This document shows positions 8,643 to 16,672 of a DNA stretch of 64,000 nucleotides, piece by piece. The position numbers were made by a program, and so were the translations under genes. Within the stretch, counting starts at the first letter, position 1. The number at the start of each line of letters is the position of its first letter. Origin of the DNA: Actinomycetaceae bacterium (lineage in GTDB: Bacteria > Actinomycetota > Actinomycetes > Actinomycetales > Actinomycetaceae); contig JAUNVG010000001.1 in NCBI GenBank assembly GCA_030537735.1, positions 62,001 to 126,000 of the forward strand, in the 5' to 3' direction. Below the pieces are notes generated by a model, which saw only the letters and a program-made list of their open reading frames with translations, was not told the origin of the DNA and did no database searches.

Positions 8643-8762
8643 CCAATCCCTACCGGCGGACTCGGTCAGTGTCTAATTCGTACCGGCGGATTCAATCGCC
8701 GGCGGACTCGGTCACCGGCTAAGCCGTACCGCCGATTCGTCGCCGCCCAATCCCTACCGGCG
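8641..8762. repeat. Cluster of short direct repeats in the aroD/GH13 gap
   Basis: GCCCAATCCCTACCGGCG occurs exactly at 8641-8658 and 8745-8762. CCGGCGGACTCGGTCA occurs exactly at 8653-8668 and 8699-8714, with further taccggcgga/taccgccga variants between. The stretch does not code and separates two convergent genes. Confidence 0.8.
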
Positions 8763-8792
8763 AAACCCTCGCTGTATTCTGTCACCGCCTTT

Positions 8793-10100
8793 TCAGGCGT
8801 TTACCACGGGCGGCAGGAACCACGCGCTCGCCCCGCTTGGAAGCTGGGTGCCCGCGTCCTGCGCGGATTCGCCCCCAACGGCGTGGGCTTGTTTCAAGTC
8901 CGGCTCGGCAAAGGACCCACCTGCCAGGTTCTTTTCCATCATCACCGCGGGGTTGTCTTGCGGGCGGGAGCTGTCTGAACGCAGCAGCAACTGGTACTGG
9001 GGTGGGACAGTGATCGGACCGTCACTGGTGTTCAACACCGCCAGCATGGAGCCCGACATTACCGCTTGCACGCCGCGTCGCAGCCAGGGAAGGCCGCTTA
9101 CGGAGGCGAAAGTTCCAGTGGCGAGTCGGCGCTCGTTACGGATCCGCAGTGCCAAGGTGGTGTGGCGGTGGCGTTCTAGCTCCGCTTCGGTGGAGGCTGC
9201 GCTTACCCGCGCCGCTGGCCCTTCGAATTCGGCGCGACCGCCGGAGAAAGCAAACGGCAAGTAGATGGCTCCCGGTAGGGAACAAAGCACTAGCCGCATG
9301 GCGGCGCGGCGAGCGTCGTCGGCGTCTTCTTCCCACGAACCCGCATAGGAGCGTTTCACTCCCGGGGTTCCCATTAGGCGCGGCAGCATGGTGCGCCAGG
9401 CACACACCGCGCCCAGCTGGTCGCGTTCGGTGATGGTGAGGGAAACTTCTTCTAAGATGGCGTCCGCGTCGAAGCCTACGAAGGCCAGGCGGTCATCGCG
9501 CAAGTGGTGGAACCATTCTTCATGCAGGTGACGTTGGAGGGAGTCATCGTAGTACGCCACTGCCTCGGCACTGAGAATGTGGTCGGGGGAGAAGTCGGCT
9601 AGTTCCGCTAGTAGGATGCGGGTGAGTTCAGTGAAACGCTGGCTTTGACTGTCGCTGCCCGCGGCTACCGGAGTGTCCTCAATGCGTCCTAGGTCGATAC
9701 CGTCGGCTCCGGCTTTGAGGGCTAGGCGCGCGCGTACCACCAGGTTCGCGGTGCTTTGTTCGAAACCGAAGAATGCGGCGGGTTCTTCGGCTTCCTTGGT
9801 GGGGGCGTGGTCGGCGCCGGATAGGCGCACGATGGCTTTGAGGCCGACGCGGTGGATGGCTGTGATTAGTTCCGTTAACGTCTCTAGGTCGCGGTTGAAG
9901 TCCATTAGCGCGGGGCGGAATAGCACTGCGGTAAAACCCATGCGGGCGATGGAGAACACGGTTTCTTGAAGCATTTTCGCCCCGCGCGGGTCGATTACTC
10001 CCGGTATTTCACTAATCGTGGCGGTGTGCCACCAGGGGGCGCGGGCGGTGGAGCGCCGGTGGATGATGGTGGTTCGCACGGCGTTACTGTTTTCACTCAC
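8793..10100 (-). CDS. GH13 (alpha-amylase-like) protein lacking catalytic residues
   Basis: About 435 residues with a recognisable alpha-glucosidase skeleton: PWWHTATISEI near the N-terminus mirrors the PWWHHAVIYQVYPRSF of the true GH13 enzyme at 14989-16668; AGADGIDLGRIED occupies the place of the nucleophile motif; SAEAVAYY stands for the acid/base motif; SLPGAIYLPFAF matches SLPGSAYLYQGEE. The Arg-x-Asp of the nucleophile motif is replaced (GIDLG instead of GFRID), so glycosidase activity is not expected. GTG at 10100 is taken as the start because it follows AGGAGG and a GACAAT box; the frame stays open to 10160. It is divergent from dgt. The function is unknown; a regulatory or binding role for sugar polymers is only inference. 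Confidence 0.7.
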   Translation of the reverse strand: MSENSNAVRTTIIHRRSTARAPWWHTATISEIPGVIDPRGAKMLQETVFSIARMGFTAVLFRPALMDFNRDLETLTELITAIHRVGLKAIVRLSGADHAPTKEAEEPAAFFGFEQSTANLVVRARLALKAGADGIDLGRIEDTPVAAGSDSQSQRFTELTRILLAELADFSPDHILSAEAVAYYDDSLQRHLHEEWFHHLRDDRLAFVGFDADAILEEVSLTITERDQLGAVCAWRTMLPRLMGTPGVKRSYAGSWEEDADDARRAAMRLVLCSLPGAIYLPFAFSGGRAEFEGPAARVSAASTEAELERHRHTTLALRIRNERRLATGTFASVSGLPWLRRGVQAVMSGSMLAVLNTSDGPITVPPQYQLLLRSDSSRPQDNPAVMMEKNLAGGSFAEPDLKQAHAVGGESAQDAGTQLPSGASAWFLPPVVNA

Positions 10101-10106
10101 CCTCCT

Positions 10107-10112
10107 ATTGTC
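10107..10112 (-). promoter_or_regulatory. -10 box of the GH13-like gene
   Basis: GACAAT lies 6 bases before the GTG at 10100, with AGGAGG in the gap. This supports that start; transcription and translation signals overlap here. Confidence 0.35.
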
Positions 10113-10162
10113 GCCTATCCACTGGGCGCGTGCTGGAGATGTTGGAAAAATCATGCTCACGC

Positions 10163-10168
10163 TAGACT
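10163..10168 (+). promoter_or_regulatory. Leaderless -10 box of dgt
   Basis: TAGACT lies exactly 7 bases before the GTG at 10176; a TTGGAA element lies 15 bases upstream. No proper ribosome site is present, so transcription probably begins at the start codon. Confidence 0.55.
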
Positions 10169-10175
10169 AGGTGGG

Positions 10176-11444
10176 GTGAGGTTGGAAACTTTTTCTGAAG
10201 CTGATGAAGACCGTCAGCGGTGGGTGAGCGAGGCGCCGAAGTCCGCGCAGCGGTCTGATTTTGAGCGCGACCGTGCGCGCGTGCTTCATTCGGCGGGGTT
10301 TCGTCGTTTGGGTGCGAAGACCCAGGTGATGGGACCGGGGTCGGATGATTCGATTCGTACTCGCCTTACGCACTCGTTGGAAGTGGCGCAGGTGGGTCGG
10401 GAGATCGGCAAGGCGTTGGGTGCGGATGCGGACGTGGTGGACACCGCGTGTTTGTCCCACGACTTGGGGCATCCGCCGTTCGGTCACAACGGGGAACGCG
10501 CTTTGAATGAGATCGCTGCTCCCTGCGGGGGGTTTGAGGGCAATGCGCAAACTTTCCGCTTGGTGACTCGGCTGGAGCCGAAAGTGGTGGCTGCTGACGG
10601 TTCCCCGGCGGGTTTGAACTTAACGCGCGCCAGTTTGGATGCGGTTTGTAAGTACCCGTGGCTTCCCGGGCAGGGGCCGGATCCGGTTAAATCCGCGGTT
10701 AAATACTGTGTTTATCCCGAGGACGTGGCGGCGTTTGAGTGGATGCGGGTAGTTCCTGATGGGCGGCGTTGCTTGGAAGCCCAGATCATGGATCTGTCCG
10801 ACGACATCGCGTATTCGGTTCATGACATTGAAGACGCGGTTATGACTCGTCGTTTTGACCCTACCTGGCTGCGTGAGGACGATCAGTTCGCCGCGGTGCT
10901 AGCTTCGACCCGCCAGTGGTACGGGTGCGAGGACGATGATGCGGCGATGGAACGGGCCCGCCAGCAACTGGTCGATCATCGTTTTTGGATGGGCAGTTTC
11001 GATGGTTCTTACCGGGCGCGCGCCCAGCTTAAAGACATGACTTCTCAACTGATTGGCGAGTTCTGCTCAGCAGCGGTGGAAGCCACTCGCGCCAGCGCCG
11101 GGCAGCGGCCTTTGAAACGCTACGACACGGATTTGATTGTGCCGGCACAGACGCTAACTCAGATCACCTTGCTGAAAGGTATTGCGGTTCACTACGTGAT
11201 GGCTCCGCGTGAGACTGAGCCGACGTATTTGGAGCAGCGCACGGTGCTGATGGATCTGGTGGATTTCTTGATGGAATCCGGGCCTGACCAGATGGAGGAG
11301 CCGTTCGCTTCGGCGGTGCGGGCAGCGGATACGGAGCAAGAGAAGCTGCGAGCCGTGATTGACCAGGTGGCGTCTTTAACTGATGTTTCCGCCGTGCAGT
11401 GGCATGGCCGCTTGTGCGGGCTATTGTCGCGGGTCTACGGCTAG
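10176..11444 (+). CDS. dgt: dGTP triphosphohydrolase-like HD-domain protein
   Basis: A metal-dependent HD-superfamily enzyme that cleaves dNTPs to nucleoside and triphosphate, trimming nucleotide pools. From the GTG at 10176 it has 422 residues, normal for the family. Metal ligands are H65 in RLTHSLEV and H95-D96 in CLSHDLGHPPFGHNGE, with further active-site histidines 99 and 104; a later Asp is in MDLSDDIAYS. The frame is open further upstream, but the extra ~70 residues are low-complexity and overlap the divergent gene. dgt-dnaG adjacency is conserved in actinobacteria. True substrate preference cannot be read from the sequence. Confidence 0.93.
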   Translation: MRLETFSEADEDRQRWVSEAPKSAQRSDFERDRARVLHSAGFRRLGAKTQVMGPGSDDSIRTRLTHSLEVAQVGREIGKALGADADVVDTACLSHDLGHPPFGHNGERALNEIAAPCGGFEGNAQTFRLVTRLEPKVVAADGSPAGLNLTRASLDAVCKYPWLPGQGPDPVKSAVKYCVYPEDVAAFEWMRVVPDGRRCLEAQIMDLSDDIAYSVHDIEDAVMTRRFDPTWLREDDQFAAVLASTRQWYGCEDDDAAMERARQQLVDHRFWMGSFDGSYRARAQLKDMTSQLIGEFCSAAVEATRASAGQRPLKRYDTDLIVPAQTLTQITLLKGIAVHYVMAPRETEPTYLEQRTVLMDLVDFLMESGPDQMEEPFASAVRAADTEQEKLRAVIDQVASLTDVSAVQWHGRLCGLLSRVYG

Positions 11445-11456
11445 GTTCGAGGGCGG

Positions 11457-11462
11457 TACACT
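11457..11462 (+). promoter_or_regulatory. Leaderless -10 box of dnaG
   Basis: TACACT lies 6 bases before the dnaG ATG (11469). No Shine-Dalgarno sequence is present. Confidence 0.5.
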
Positions 11463-11468
11463 GGCGTT

Positions 11469-13538
11469 ATGGCGGGCAAGATTACGCAGGCAACTATCGA
11501 CCGAGTACGCGAAGAAGTACGCCTGGACGAAGTGGTGTCTAACTACGTGACACTGCGGCCCGCGGGCATGGATTCCCTCAAGGGGCTGTGCCCGTTCCAC
11601 GATGAGAAGACCCCTTCTTTTCACGTGCGCCCAAACGCTGGTTTTTGGCACTGCTTCGGCTGCGGTGAGGGCGGCGACACGGTCAGCTTCATTCAACGCA
11701 TCGAGCATTTGGATTTCCCCCAAACCATTGAGTTCCTAGCGGGTTTGGCGCGCATACCAGTGGAGTACACCGACCGCTCTGAACGTTCCCGCTCCAGTGG
11801 GCAGCGTCAGCGCCTGGTGGATGCTTTACGCAGCGCAGAGCAGTTCTACCGCCAGCAGTTAAACAGTGAAGAAGCCCAGCCCGCCCGGGACTTCCTCACT
11901 CAACGCGCTTTCGGTCCCGATGATTGCGCGCATTTCGGTATTGGTTACGCTCCGCGCGGTTGGGAGAATCTTTCCTACCATCTGCGCCGGCAGGGTTTCA
12001 GTGACGAAGAACTTCTTGCCGCTGGTTTAGCCAGTAAGTCCACTCGCGGTGGTAATGTTTATGACCGTTTCCGCGGGCGCCTTATGTGGCCGATTCGTGA
12101 CGTCACTGGCACCACCGTGGGGTTTGGGGCGCGCAAGATACACCCTGACGATGAGGGGCCGAAGTATCTGAACTCCCCTGAGACCATGCTTTATAAGAAG
12201 TCCACGGTCTTGTATGGGATTGATCTAGCTAAACGCGCCATCGCGAAACAGCGGCAAGTGGTGATTGTGGAAGGCTACACCGACGTGATGGCAGCGCACC
12301 TGGCTGGTATTGAGACGGCCGTGGCCACGTGTGGAACTGCTTTCGGTAGTGGACACACCCAGGTGATCCGTCGCCTTATGGGGGACGTGGCGGACGCGGC
12401 TGCGGGCGTGCAGTTAACGGGTGGGCGTTCCTTCGGTGGGGAAGTGGTGTTCACTTTCGACGGTGACGAGGCCGGCCAGAAAGCGGCGCTGCGCGCTTTC
12501 GAGGAAGATAGTAGTTTTTCTTCCCAAACCTTCGTGGCGGTGGCGGCGCAGGGGATGGACCCGTGCGACTTGCGTTTAGCTCACGGTGACGAGGCGTTGC
12601 GGCAGTTGATTGATCGGCGCGTGCCTTTGTTTGAGTTCGTTTTGAAATCTCAGCTTTCGCGCCTGGACTTAGCGACTCGGGAAGGCCGGGTCCAGGGGCT
12701 GCGGGTTTCTGCCCCGGTGGTGGCACAAATCCGCGATCGGGCGTTGCGTCGCGAGTACGTTCGTTCTTTAGCGGGCTGGCTGGGTATGGAAGAACGCGAC
12801 GTGGTGGGGGCGGTGCGTGAGGCTCAGCGTCGCCCTCGTCCGCAAAAACCCGCCTCTAGGACGGGCGCTACGCGCACGGGGCAGCGTTTTGGTGAGGTCG
12901 GCCCTAACGCGGCGGTAATGGCGGGAGAGGGCGGTCCTGGTAGTGGTGCACCTGCCGCTGGCGTTAGTGCTCCCACCCAGGTGGGTACAGAAACTGGCGC
13001 GGAGGTGAAGGCGGAAGTAGAGCCCGTGCGTCTGCCTCGGCTGGAAGGAGTGCAGCGCACGGAGGCGCTGGCGATAGCTGGGGTGTTGCAGTACCCGCAG
13101 TACGCGGTCGGCTCGGGGTTTGATGAGTTAAAGCCTGAAGCTTTCACCCATCCGGTGCTGGCGCAAATTTTCCAACTGGTTAAGGCTCAAGGTGGTATTA
13201 CCGAGTTCGGGCGGCAACTGGCTCGGGTACAGCAAAGTGAGGAGCTGCACGCCGCTAAACGTTGGCGTGATCAGGTCTGTGAGGCGGGGGGACACTATTT
13301 GTCGCGGGCGTTAACGCAGCTGTGTGTGACGCCGCTTCCGATTAGTGAAAGAGACACGATCGAGTTTGTGGTTCGCGGCTATATCAACGCCTTGAGGTAT
13401 AACGCGTTGAGTGCGCAAGAGCAGCGCCTAGCGGCGAAACTGAACTGGCTCACGGAGGGAACTGCCGAGTATGAGCAGTGTTTCACGGAGCTTGCTAGCT
13501 GTGTGGAGCAGCGTCGCGCTATTGGTCTGCAGCGTTAA
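11469..13538 (+). CDS. dnaG: DNA primase
   Basis: Makes RNA primers for replication. It has 689 residues. The N-terminal CHC2 zinc domain has C41, H44, C62 and C65. The catalytic core has the TOPRIM motif VIVEGYTDVMAAHLAG near residue 267 and the DGDEAG metal site near 330. Between these TOPRIM parts is an insertion of about 20 residues, rich in Gly, Ala and Asp. A Pro/Ala/Gly-rich linker of about 70 residues separates the core from the C-terminal helical domain that contacts the replicative helicase. It follows dgt by 24 bases and has its own leaderless-type promoter. Confidence 0.97.
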   Translation: MAGKITQATIDRVREEVRLDEVVSNYVTLRPAGMDSLKGLCPFHDEKTPSFHVRPNAGFWHCFGCGEGGDTVSFIQRIEHLDFPQTIEFLAGLARIPVEYTDRSERSRSSGQRQRLVDALRSAEQFYRQQLNSEEAQPARDFLTQRAFGPDDCAHFGIGYAPRGWENLSYHLRRQGFSDEELLAAGLASKSTRGGNVYDRFRGRLMWPIRDVTGTTVGFGARKIHPDDEGPKYLNSPETMLYKKSTVLYGIDLAKRAIAKQRQVVIVEGYTDVMAAHLAGIETAVATCGTAFGSGHTQVIRRLMGDVADAAAGVQLTGGRSFGGEVVFTFDGDEAGQKAALRAFEEDSSFSSQTFVAVAAQGMDPCDLRLAHGDEALRQLIDRRVPLFEFVLKSQLSRLDLATREGRVQGLRVSAPVVAQIRDRALRREYVRSLAGWLGMEERDVVGAVREAQRRPRPQKPASRTGATRTGQRFGEVGPNAAVMAGEGGPGSGAPAAGVSAPTQVGTETGAEVKAEVEPVRLPRLEGVQRTEALAIAGVLQYPQYAVGSGFDELKPEAFTHPVLAQIFQLVKAQGGITEFGRQLARVQQSEELHAAKRWRDQVCEAGGHYLSRALTQLCVTPLPISERDTIEFVVRGYINALRYNALSAQEQRLAAKLNWLTEGTAEYEQCFTELASCVEQRRAIGLQR

Positions 13539-13619
13539 AGTGAGTGTGTCTGGGGGTTTTCGGGGTTTCCCCGAGCGTGCTGTGTCAGGGTGGGCAAAAC
13601 TAGTAGAAACTACCCTGGG

Positions 13620-13958
13620 CTAGGACTCTTCCGCCTTAACTTCAGTAGTTTTGTCATCTAAGGAACGGATCTGCTCAATGTGGTGTTTGTTGAGCCAATA
13701 ATCAGGCCCGCCATTATCTAAGTCTGGAAAATACAAGTCATCGACAAACTCATCGATTTCCTGCAAGAACTCTTCCGGTACGCGGTAGCCCTCCAGATAA
13801 CACCCTTGTAGGCAGCCAGCCAACGCGCCGAAGTATTCTCCGCCACCAATATCGCTAGTTGCATGAGTACGACCCACTTCGCCACAATGAGGCCACAATG
13901 TCGCAATAGCACGCTCTCCGACATCGCTCATGTCTAACTCATCAGGCACTGGGATCAT
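13620..13958 (-). CDS. Hypothetical acidic protein, 112 residues
   Basis: I do not recognise this family. The product is acidic and probably soluble, with clusters such as EEFLQEIDEFVDD and YFPDLDNGGPDYW and several Cys and His in the first half. Base composition is lower in GC than the flanking dnaG, suggesting acquisition. A TAGAAT box lies 6 bases before the ATG, which supports it as a real, leaderless gene. It sits alone, convergent with dnaG and next to tRNA-Met, a typical position for inserted orphan genes. Its size and acidity would suit an immunity or antitoxin-like protein, but no partner gene is seen, so that is speculation. Confidence 0.72.
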   Translation of the reverse strand: MIPVPDELDMSDVGERAIATLWPHCGEVGRTHATSDIGGGEYFGALAGCLQGCYLEGYRVPEEFLQEIDEFVDDLYFPDLDNGGPDYWLNKHHIEQIRSLDDKTTEVKAEES

Positions 13959-14279
13959 ACTTTTATTCTAACCTCGGTGAGAGGTGTTCGGGCTTCACCC
14001 GCAAAGCGGGACACATACGGGTGGGACAAATGCGGCCGCGCCTAACGTTGCTTGCGGGCGGGCGGGTGACGATGTTGATCCAGTGCGCCCGCTGCACCAC
14101 GTAGCACGAAAGAGGGAGGGGGCAGTTAGACGGACACCCCTTATTAGGTTCGCTTATAAGGGGCGCTGGAGGCGGTGATGTACCGCGCCCCATACTGCAC
14201 TTTTCCCCCTTGTCCCTCGCACGGGTGCTAACTGTTTGGTGGCTTGGACTTTTCCGCGGAATATCAAGCAAAAGAAAAG
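13959..14279. other. Non-coding stretch between the orphan gene and tRNA-Met
   Basis: About 320 bases without a credible gene. It contains the TAGAAT promoter box of the orphan gene (13965-13970) and an inverted repeat CCCCTTAT (14137-14144)/ATAAGGGG (14156-14163), which lies downstream of the leftward tRNA-Met and may shape its 3' end. No recognisable small RNA was seen. Confidence 0.6.
13965..13970 (-). promoter_or_regulatory. Leaderless -10 box of the orphan gene
   Basis: On the minus strand TAGAAT lies 6 bases before the ATG at 13958. No ribosome site is present. Confidence 0.5.
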
Positions 14280-14353
<74 letters not shown>

Positions 14354-14440
14354 AGTGCCGAAGGCACCTATTTAGAATGCCAGGTGAACCCGCCCAGGCG
14401 CAAACCGCGTTCGGCAGGTGACAACGCAAGCGCAATGCCA

Positions 14441-14446
14441 TAGCGT
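14441..14446 (+). promoter_or_regulatory. Leaderless -10 box of the 14454 gene
   Basis: TAGCGT lies exactly 7 bases before the ATG at 14454, with no ribosome site. Confidence 0.5.
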
Positions 14447-14453
14447 AAAGACT

Positions 14454-14975
14454 ATGTGGTTTAGGAAGACACGCACCCCCCAGTTACCTGAAGAAGTCGC
14501 GTCCTGCTTGCGCCGGCACGAAGTGACATCTGACCTGCAGCGCGCGGTGGCGGAAGAAACCGAGGACGGCAAGTGGCTTGTCGCCACTAAGGCTGAACTG
14601 CTGGTAGCGAACGCCACTGAGATGCGGCGAGTGGGGCACTGGTGTGAGTTGCAGTCCGCCACCTGGGAAGCGAAAACACGAGAACTCACTGTCTCCTACC
14701 TGGACCCGCAGGTGGAACCATACCGGGTAACCACGCGCAGTGAAGACCCGCACAAGTTCATGGGAGCGGTCAAAGAAGGAGTCCATCACGCGGTGGTGGC
14801 CTACCGACAGGCCGAATGTGAAAACGGCACCGTAGTGGCAGCTTCCGTGCGGCGAGGACCGGAAGGGGAGATCTTTTCCGCCGTCGTTGCCTACGGCCCC
14901 CTGGATGAGCAAGGCCAGGAAGCTGCAGCAGCGTTAGAAGCTCAGGTGCGCGAGGACGTGGGGCTGGCACCGTAA
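14454..14975 (+). CDS. Conserved hypothetical protein, 173 residues
   Basis: No domain is recognised with confidence. The protein is soluble and mixed alpha/beta, with a strand-rich middle (ELQSATWEAKTRELTVSYLD) and a C-terminal half containing YRQAECENG and RRGPEGEIFSAVVAYGP. The pattern resembles small actinobacterial conserved hypothetical proteins found near tRNA genes. ATG at 14454 is chosen because a TAGCGT box lies 7 bases before it and because the extra upstream residues (frame open to 14418) look like non-coding read-through. It ends 13 bases before the convergent alpha-glucosidase. Function is unknown. Confidence 0.75.
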   Translation: MWFRKTRTPQLPEEVASCLRRHEVTSDLQRAVAEETEDGKWLVATKAELLVANATEMRRVGHWCELQSATWEAKTRELTVSYLDPQVEPYRVTTRSEDPHKFMGAVKEGVHHAVVAYRQAECENGTVVAASVRRGPEGEIFSAVVAYGPLDEQGQEAAAALEAQVREDVGLAP

Positions 14976-14988
14976 CCGGCGCCGTCAG

Positions 14989-16668
14989 CTAGTTGCCGCG
15001 TTGACACCACACCGTGGTGTTTACGGGAATTTCGTCTCCCGCCCGCAGGTGCAGCGTCGGATCCGAACATAGCTTCACCACCCAGTCGGAAGGAACCACG
15101 CTGGGAGCTGAAACTGTGGTTATCACCAGCACCTCACCGCCCTCGCAACGGTTTATTCCGCGCAATACGCCGCCTTCACACGGTTGGAAACTCCACTCGC
15201 CCTGGCCCAGCTCCCAGTCGCGTCGCAGTGCCAGCGCCCGGCGGTAGAAGTTCAGGGTGGAACCAGTGTCGGCGGACTGCAGGTCCGCAGCCAACTCAGC
15301 CCATCCGGGTGGTTGGGGTAGCCAGGTTTCACCGGTGGGGGAAAACCCACAACCGGCAGCGTCATGCGCCCACGGCAGCGGAATTCGACAGCCGTCGCGC
15401 CCCGCTTCTGCGCCCTTGGTGCGGAAGAAAGCCGGGTCTTGGCGCCACTTATCTTCCAAAGTGGTGTGCTCGGGCAGGCCGAGTTCCTCCCCCTGATACA
15501 GGTAGGCAGAGCCGGGAAGAGAGAGCATCAGGGCAGTCGCGGCCCGTGCGCGGGCCAGGCCCAACGCGGCGTCCGGCTGGGGCTCGCGGGCGCGAATCCC
15601 ATTGGGGCCCTTACCGGTTTCCTCCAACCCCAGGCGGGAGGCATGACGGACCACGTCATGGTTGGAAAGCACCCAGGTGGCGGGGCGGCCTACCTGCCTG
15701 AAAGCGTGCAGGGAGTCGGTGATGGTTTGCTCTAGCTCCTGGGCCTGCCACGGGCAGCATAGGAAGGCGAAGTTAAAAGCCTGGTGCATTTCATCGTTTC
15801 GCACGTAGCGCGCCAGCCGCGTCTGCGGGTCCACCCAGGCTTCGGCCACCAGCATCCGCTCGCCCGGGTAGGAAGCCAAGATGGCGTTCCAACGCCGATA
15901 GATCTCATGCACACCTTCTTGGTCGAACATGGGGGCGCGAGTAGTGTCGGCGTCGTCCTCGCCTCCATCAACCATGGAGACCTCGCCCTCCCAGTTTGGA
16001 AGCGAGCGATCCTTCACCAGGCCGTGGGCGACGTCGATACGGAAACCATCTACCCCGCGGTCGAGCCAAAAGCGCAGGACTTGGTCGAAGTATTCGCGCA
16101 CCTGGGGGTTATCCCAGTTCAGGTCAGGTTGGGAGGAATCAAATAAGTTCAAGTACCACTGCTGGTCGTCTTCCCAGGGGGAGCCGGCGGCGTCTTCGCG
16201 CTGACACACCTGGGTCCAGGCGCTACCGCCGAAAATCGACTTCCAGTTGTTGGGTGGTTGCTCACTGTCGACGAACCAGTACCAATCGCGTTGCGCCGAG
16301 CCGGGGCCGGCCGCCAACGCCGCTTGGAAGGCGCGGTGCTGGTCGGAAGTGTGGTTGGGAACCAGGTCGATGACAATGCGAATATCGCGGGCGTGAGCGC
16401 TTTCAACTAGCGCATCGAAGTGCGCGAGGGTGCCGAAAGTGGGGTCAACTTGGCAGTAGTCGCTCACGTCGTAGCCGGCGTCGCGCTGGGGCGAAGGGTA
16501 AAAAGGGGACAGCCAGATCGCGTCCACCCCCAGTTGCTGTAGGTAGTTAAGCTTTTGGCGCACGCCTTCTAAAGTGCCTACCGCGCCGGAAGTGGAAGCG
16601 AAAGAACGCGGATAAACCTGGTAGATAACTGCGTGGTGCCACCACGGTTGGGAAGGGCGAGCAGACAA
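14989..16668 (-). CDS. GH13 alpha-glucosidase (oligo-1,6-glucosidase/maltase type)
   Basis: Cytoplasmic hydrolase that releases glucose from maltose, isomaltose or maltodextrins. From TTG at 16668 it has 559 residues, normal for the family. GH13 motifs are all intact: PWWHHAVIYQVYPRSF at the N-terminus, VIDLVPNHTS, the nucleophile in VDGFRIDVAHG, the acid/base Glu in LVAEAWVD, and the transition-state Asp in VLSNHDVVRH. TTG is chosen because an AAAAGGAG ribosome site lies 7 bases upstream and it begins 4 bases after the LacI-gene stop; a longer frame to 16716 overlaps that gene. It is co-transcribed with the repressor and divergent from the maltose importer that would supply its substrate. 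Confidence 0.93.
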   Translation of the reverse strand: MSARPSQPWWHHAVIYQVYPRSFASTSGAVGTLEGVRQKLNYLQQLGVDAIWLSPFYPSPQRDAGYDVSDYCQVDPTFGTLAHFDALVESAHARDIRIVIDLVPNHTSDQHRAFQAALAAGPGSAQRDWYWFVDSEQPPNNWKSIFGGSAWTQVCQREDAAGSPWEDDQQWYLNLFDSSQPDLNWDNPQVREYFDQVLRFWLDRGVDGFRIDVAHGLVKDRSLPNWEGEVSMVDGGEDDADTTRAPMFDQEGVHEIYRRWNAILASYPGERMLVAEAWVDPQTRLARYVRNDEMHQAFNFAFLCCPWQAQELEQTITDSLHAFRQVGRPATWVLSNHDVVRHASRLGLEETGKGPNGIRAREPQPDAALGLARARAATALMLSLPGSAYLYQGEELGLPEHTTLEDKWRQDPAFFRTKGAEAGRDGCRIPLPWAHDAAGCGFSPTGETWLPQPPGWAELAADLQSADTGSTLNFYRRALALRRDWELGQGEWSFQPCEGGVLRGINRCEGGEVLVITTVSAPSVVPSDWVVKLCSDPTLHLRAGDEIPVNTTVWCQRGN

Positions 16669-16672
16669 GTCA

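Noticed and set aside
8641..8762. CRISPR array
   Set aside because: Repeats are 16-18 bases, irregularly spaced and interleaved, with no cas genes nearby.
9966..10175. Extended N-terminus of dgt
   Set aside because: The extra ~70 residues are Gly-rich and overlap the divergent GH13-like gene. TAGACT 7 bases before GTG 10176 favours the shorter start.
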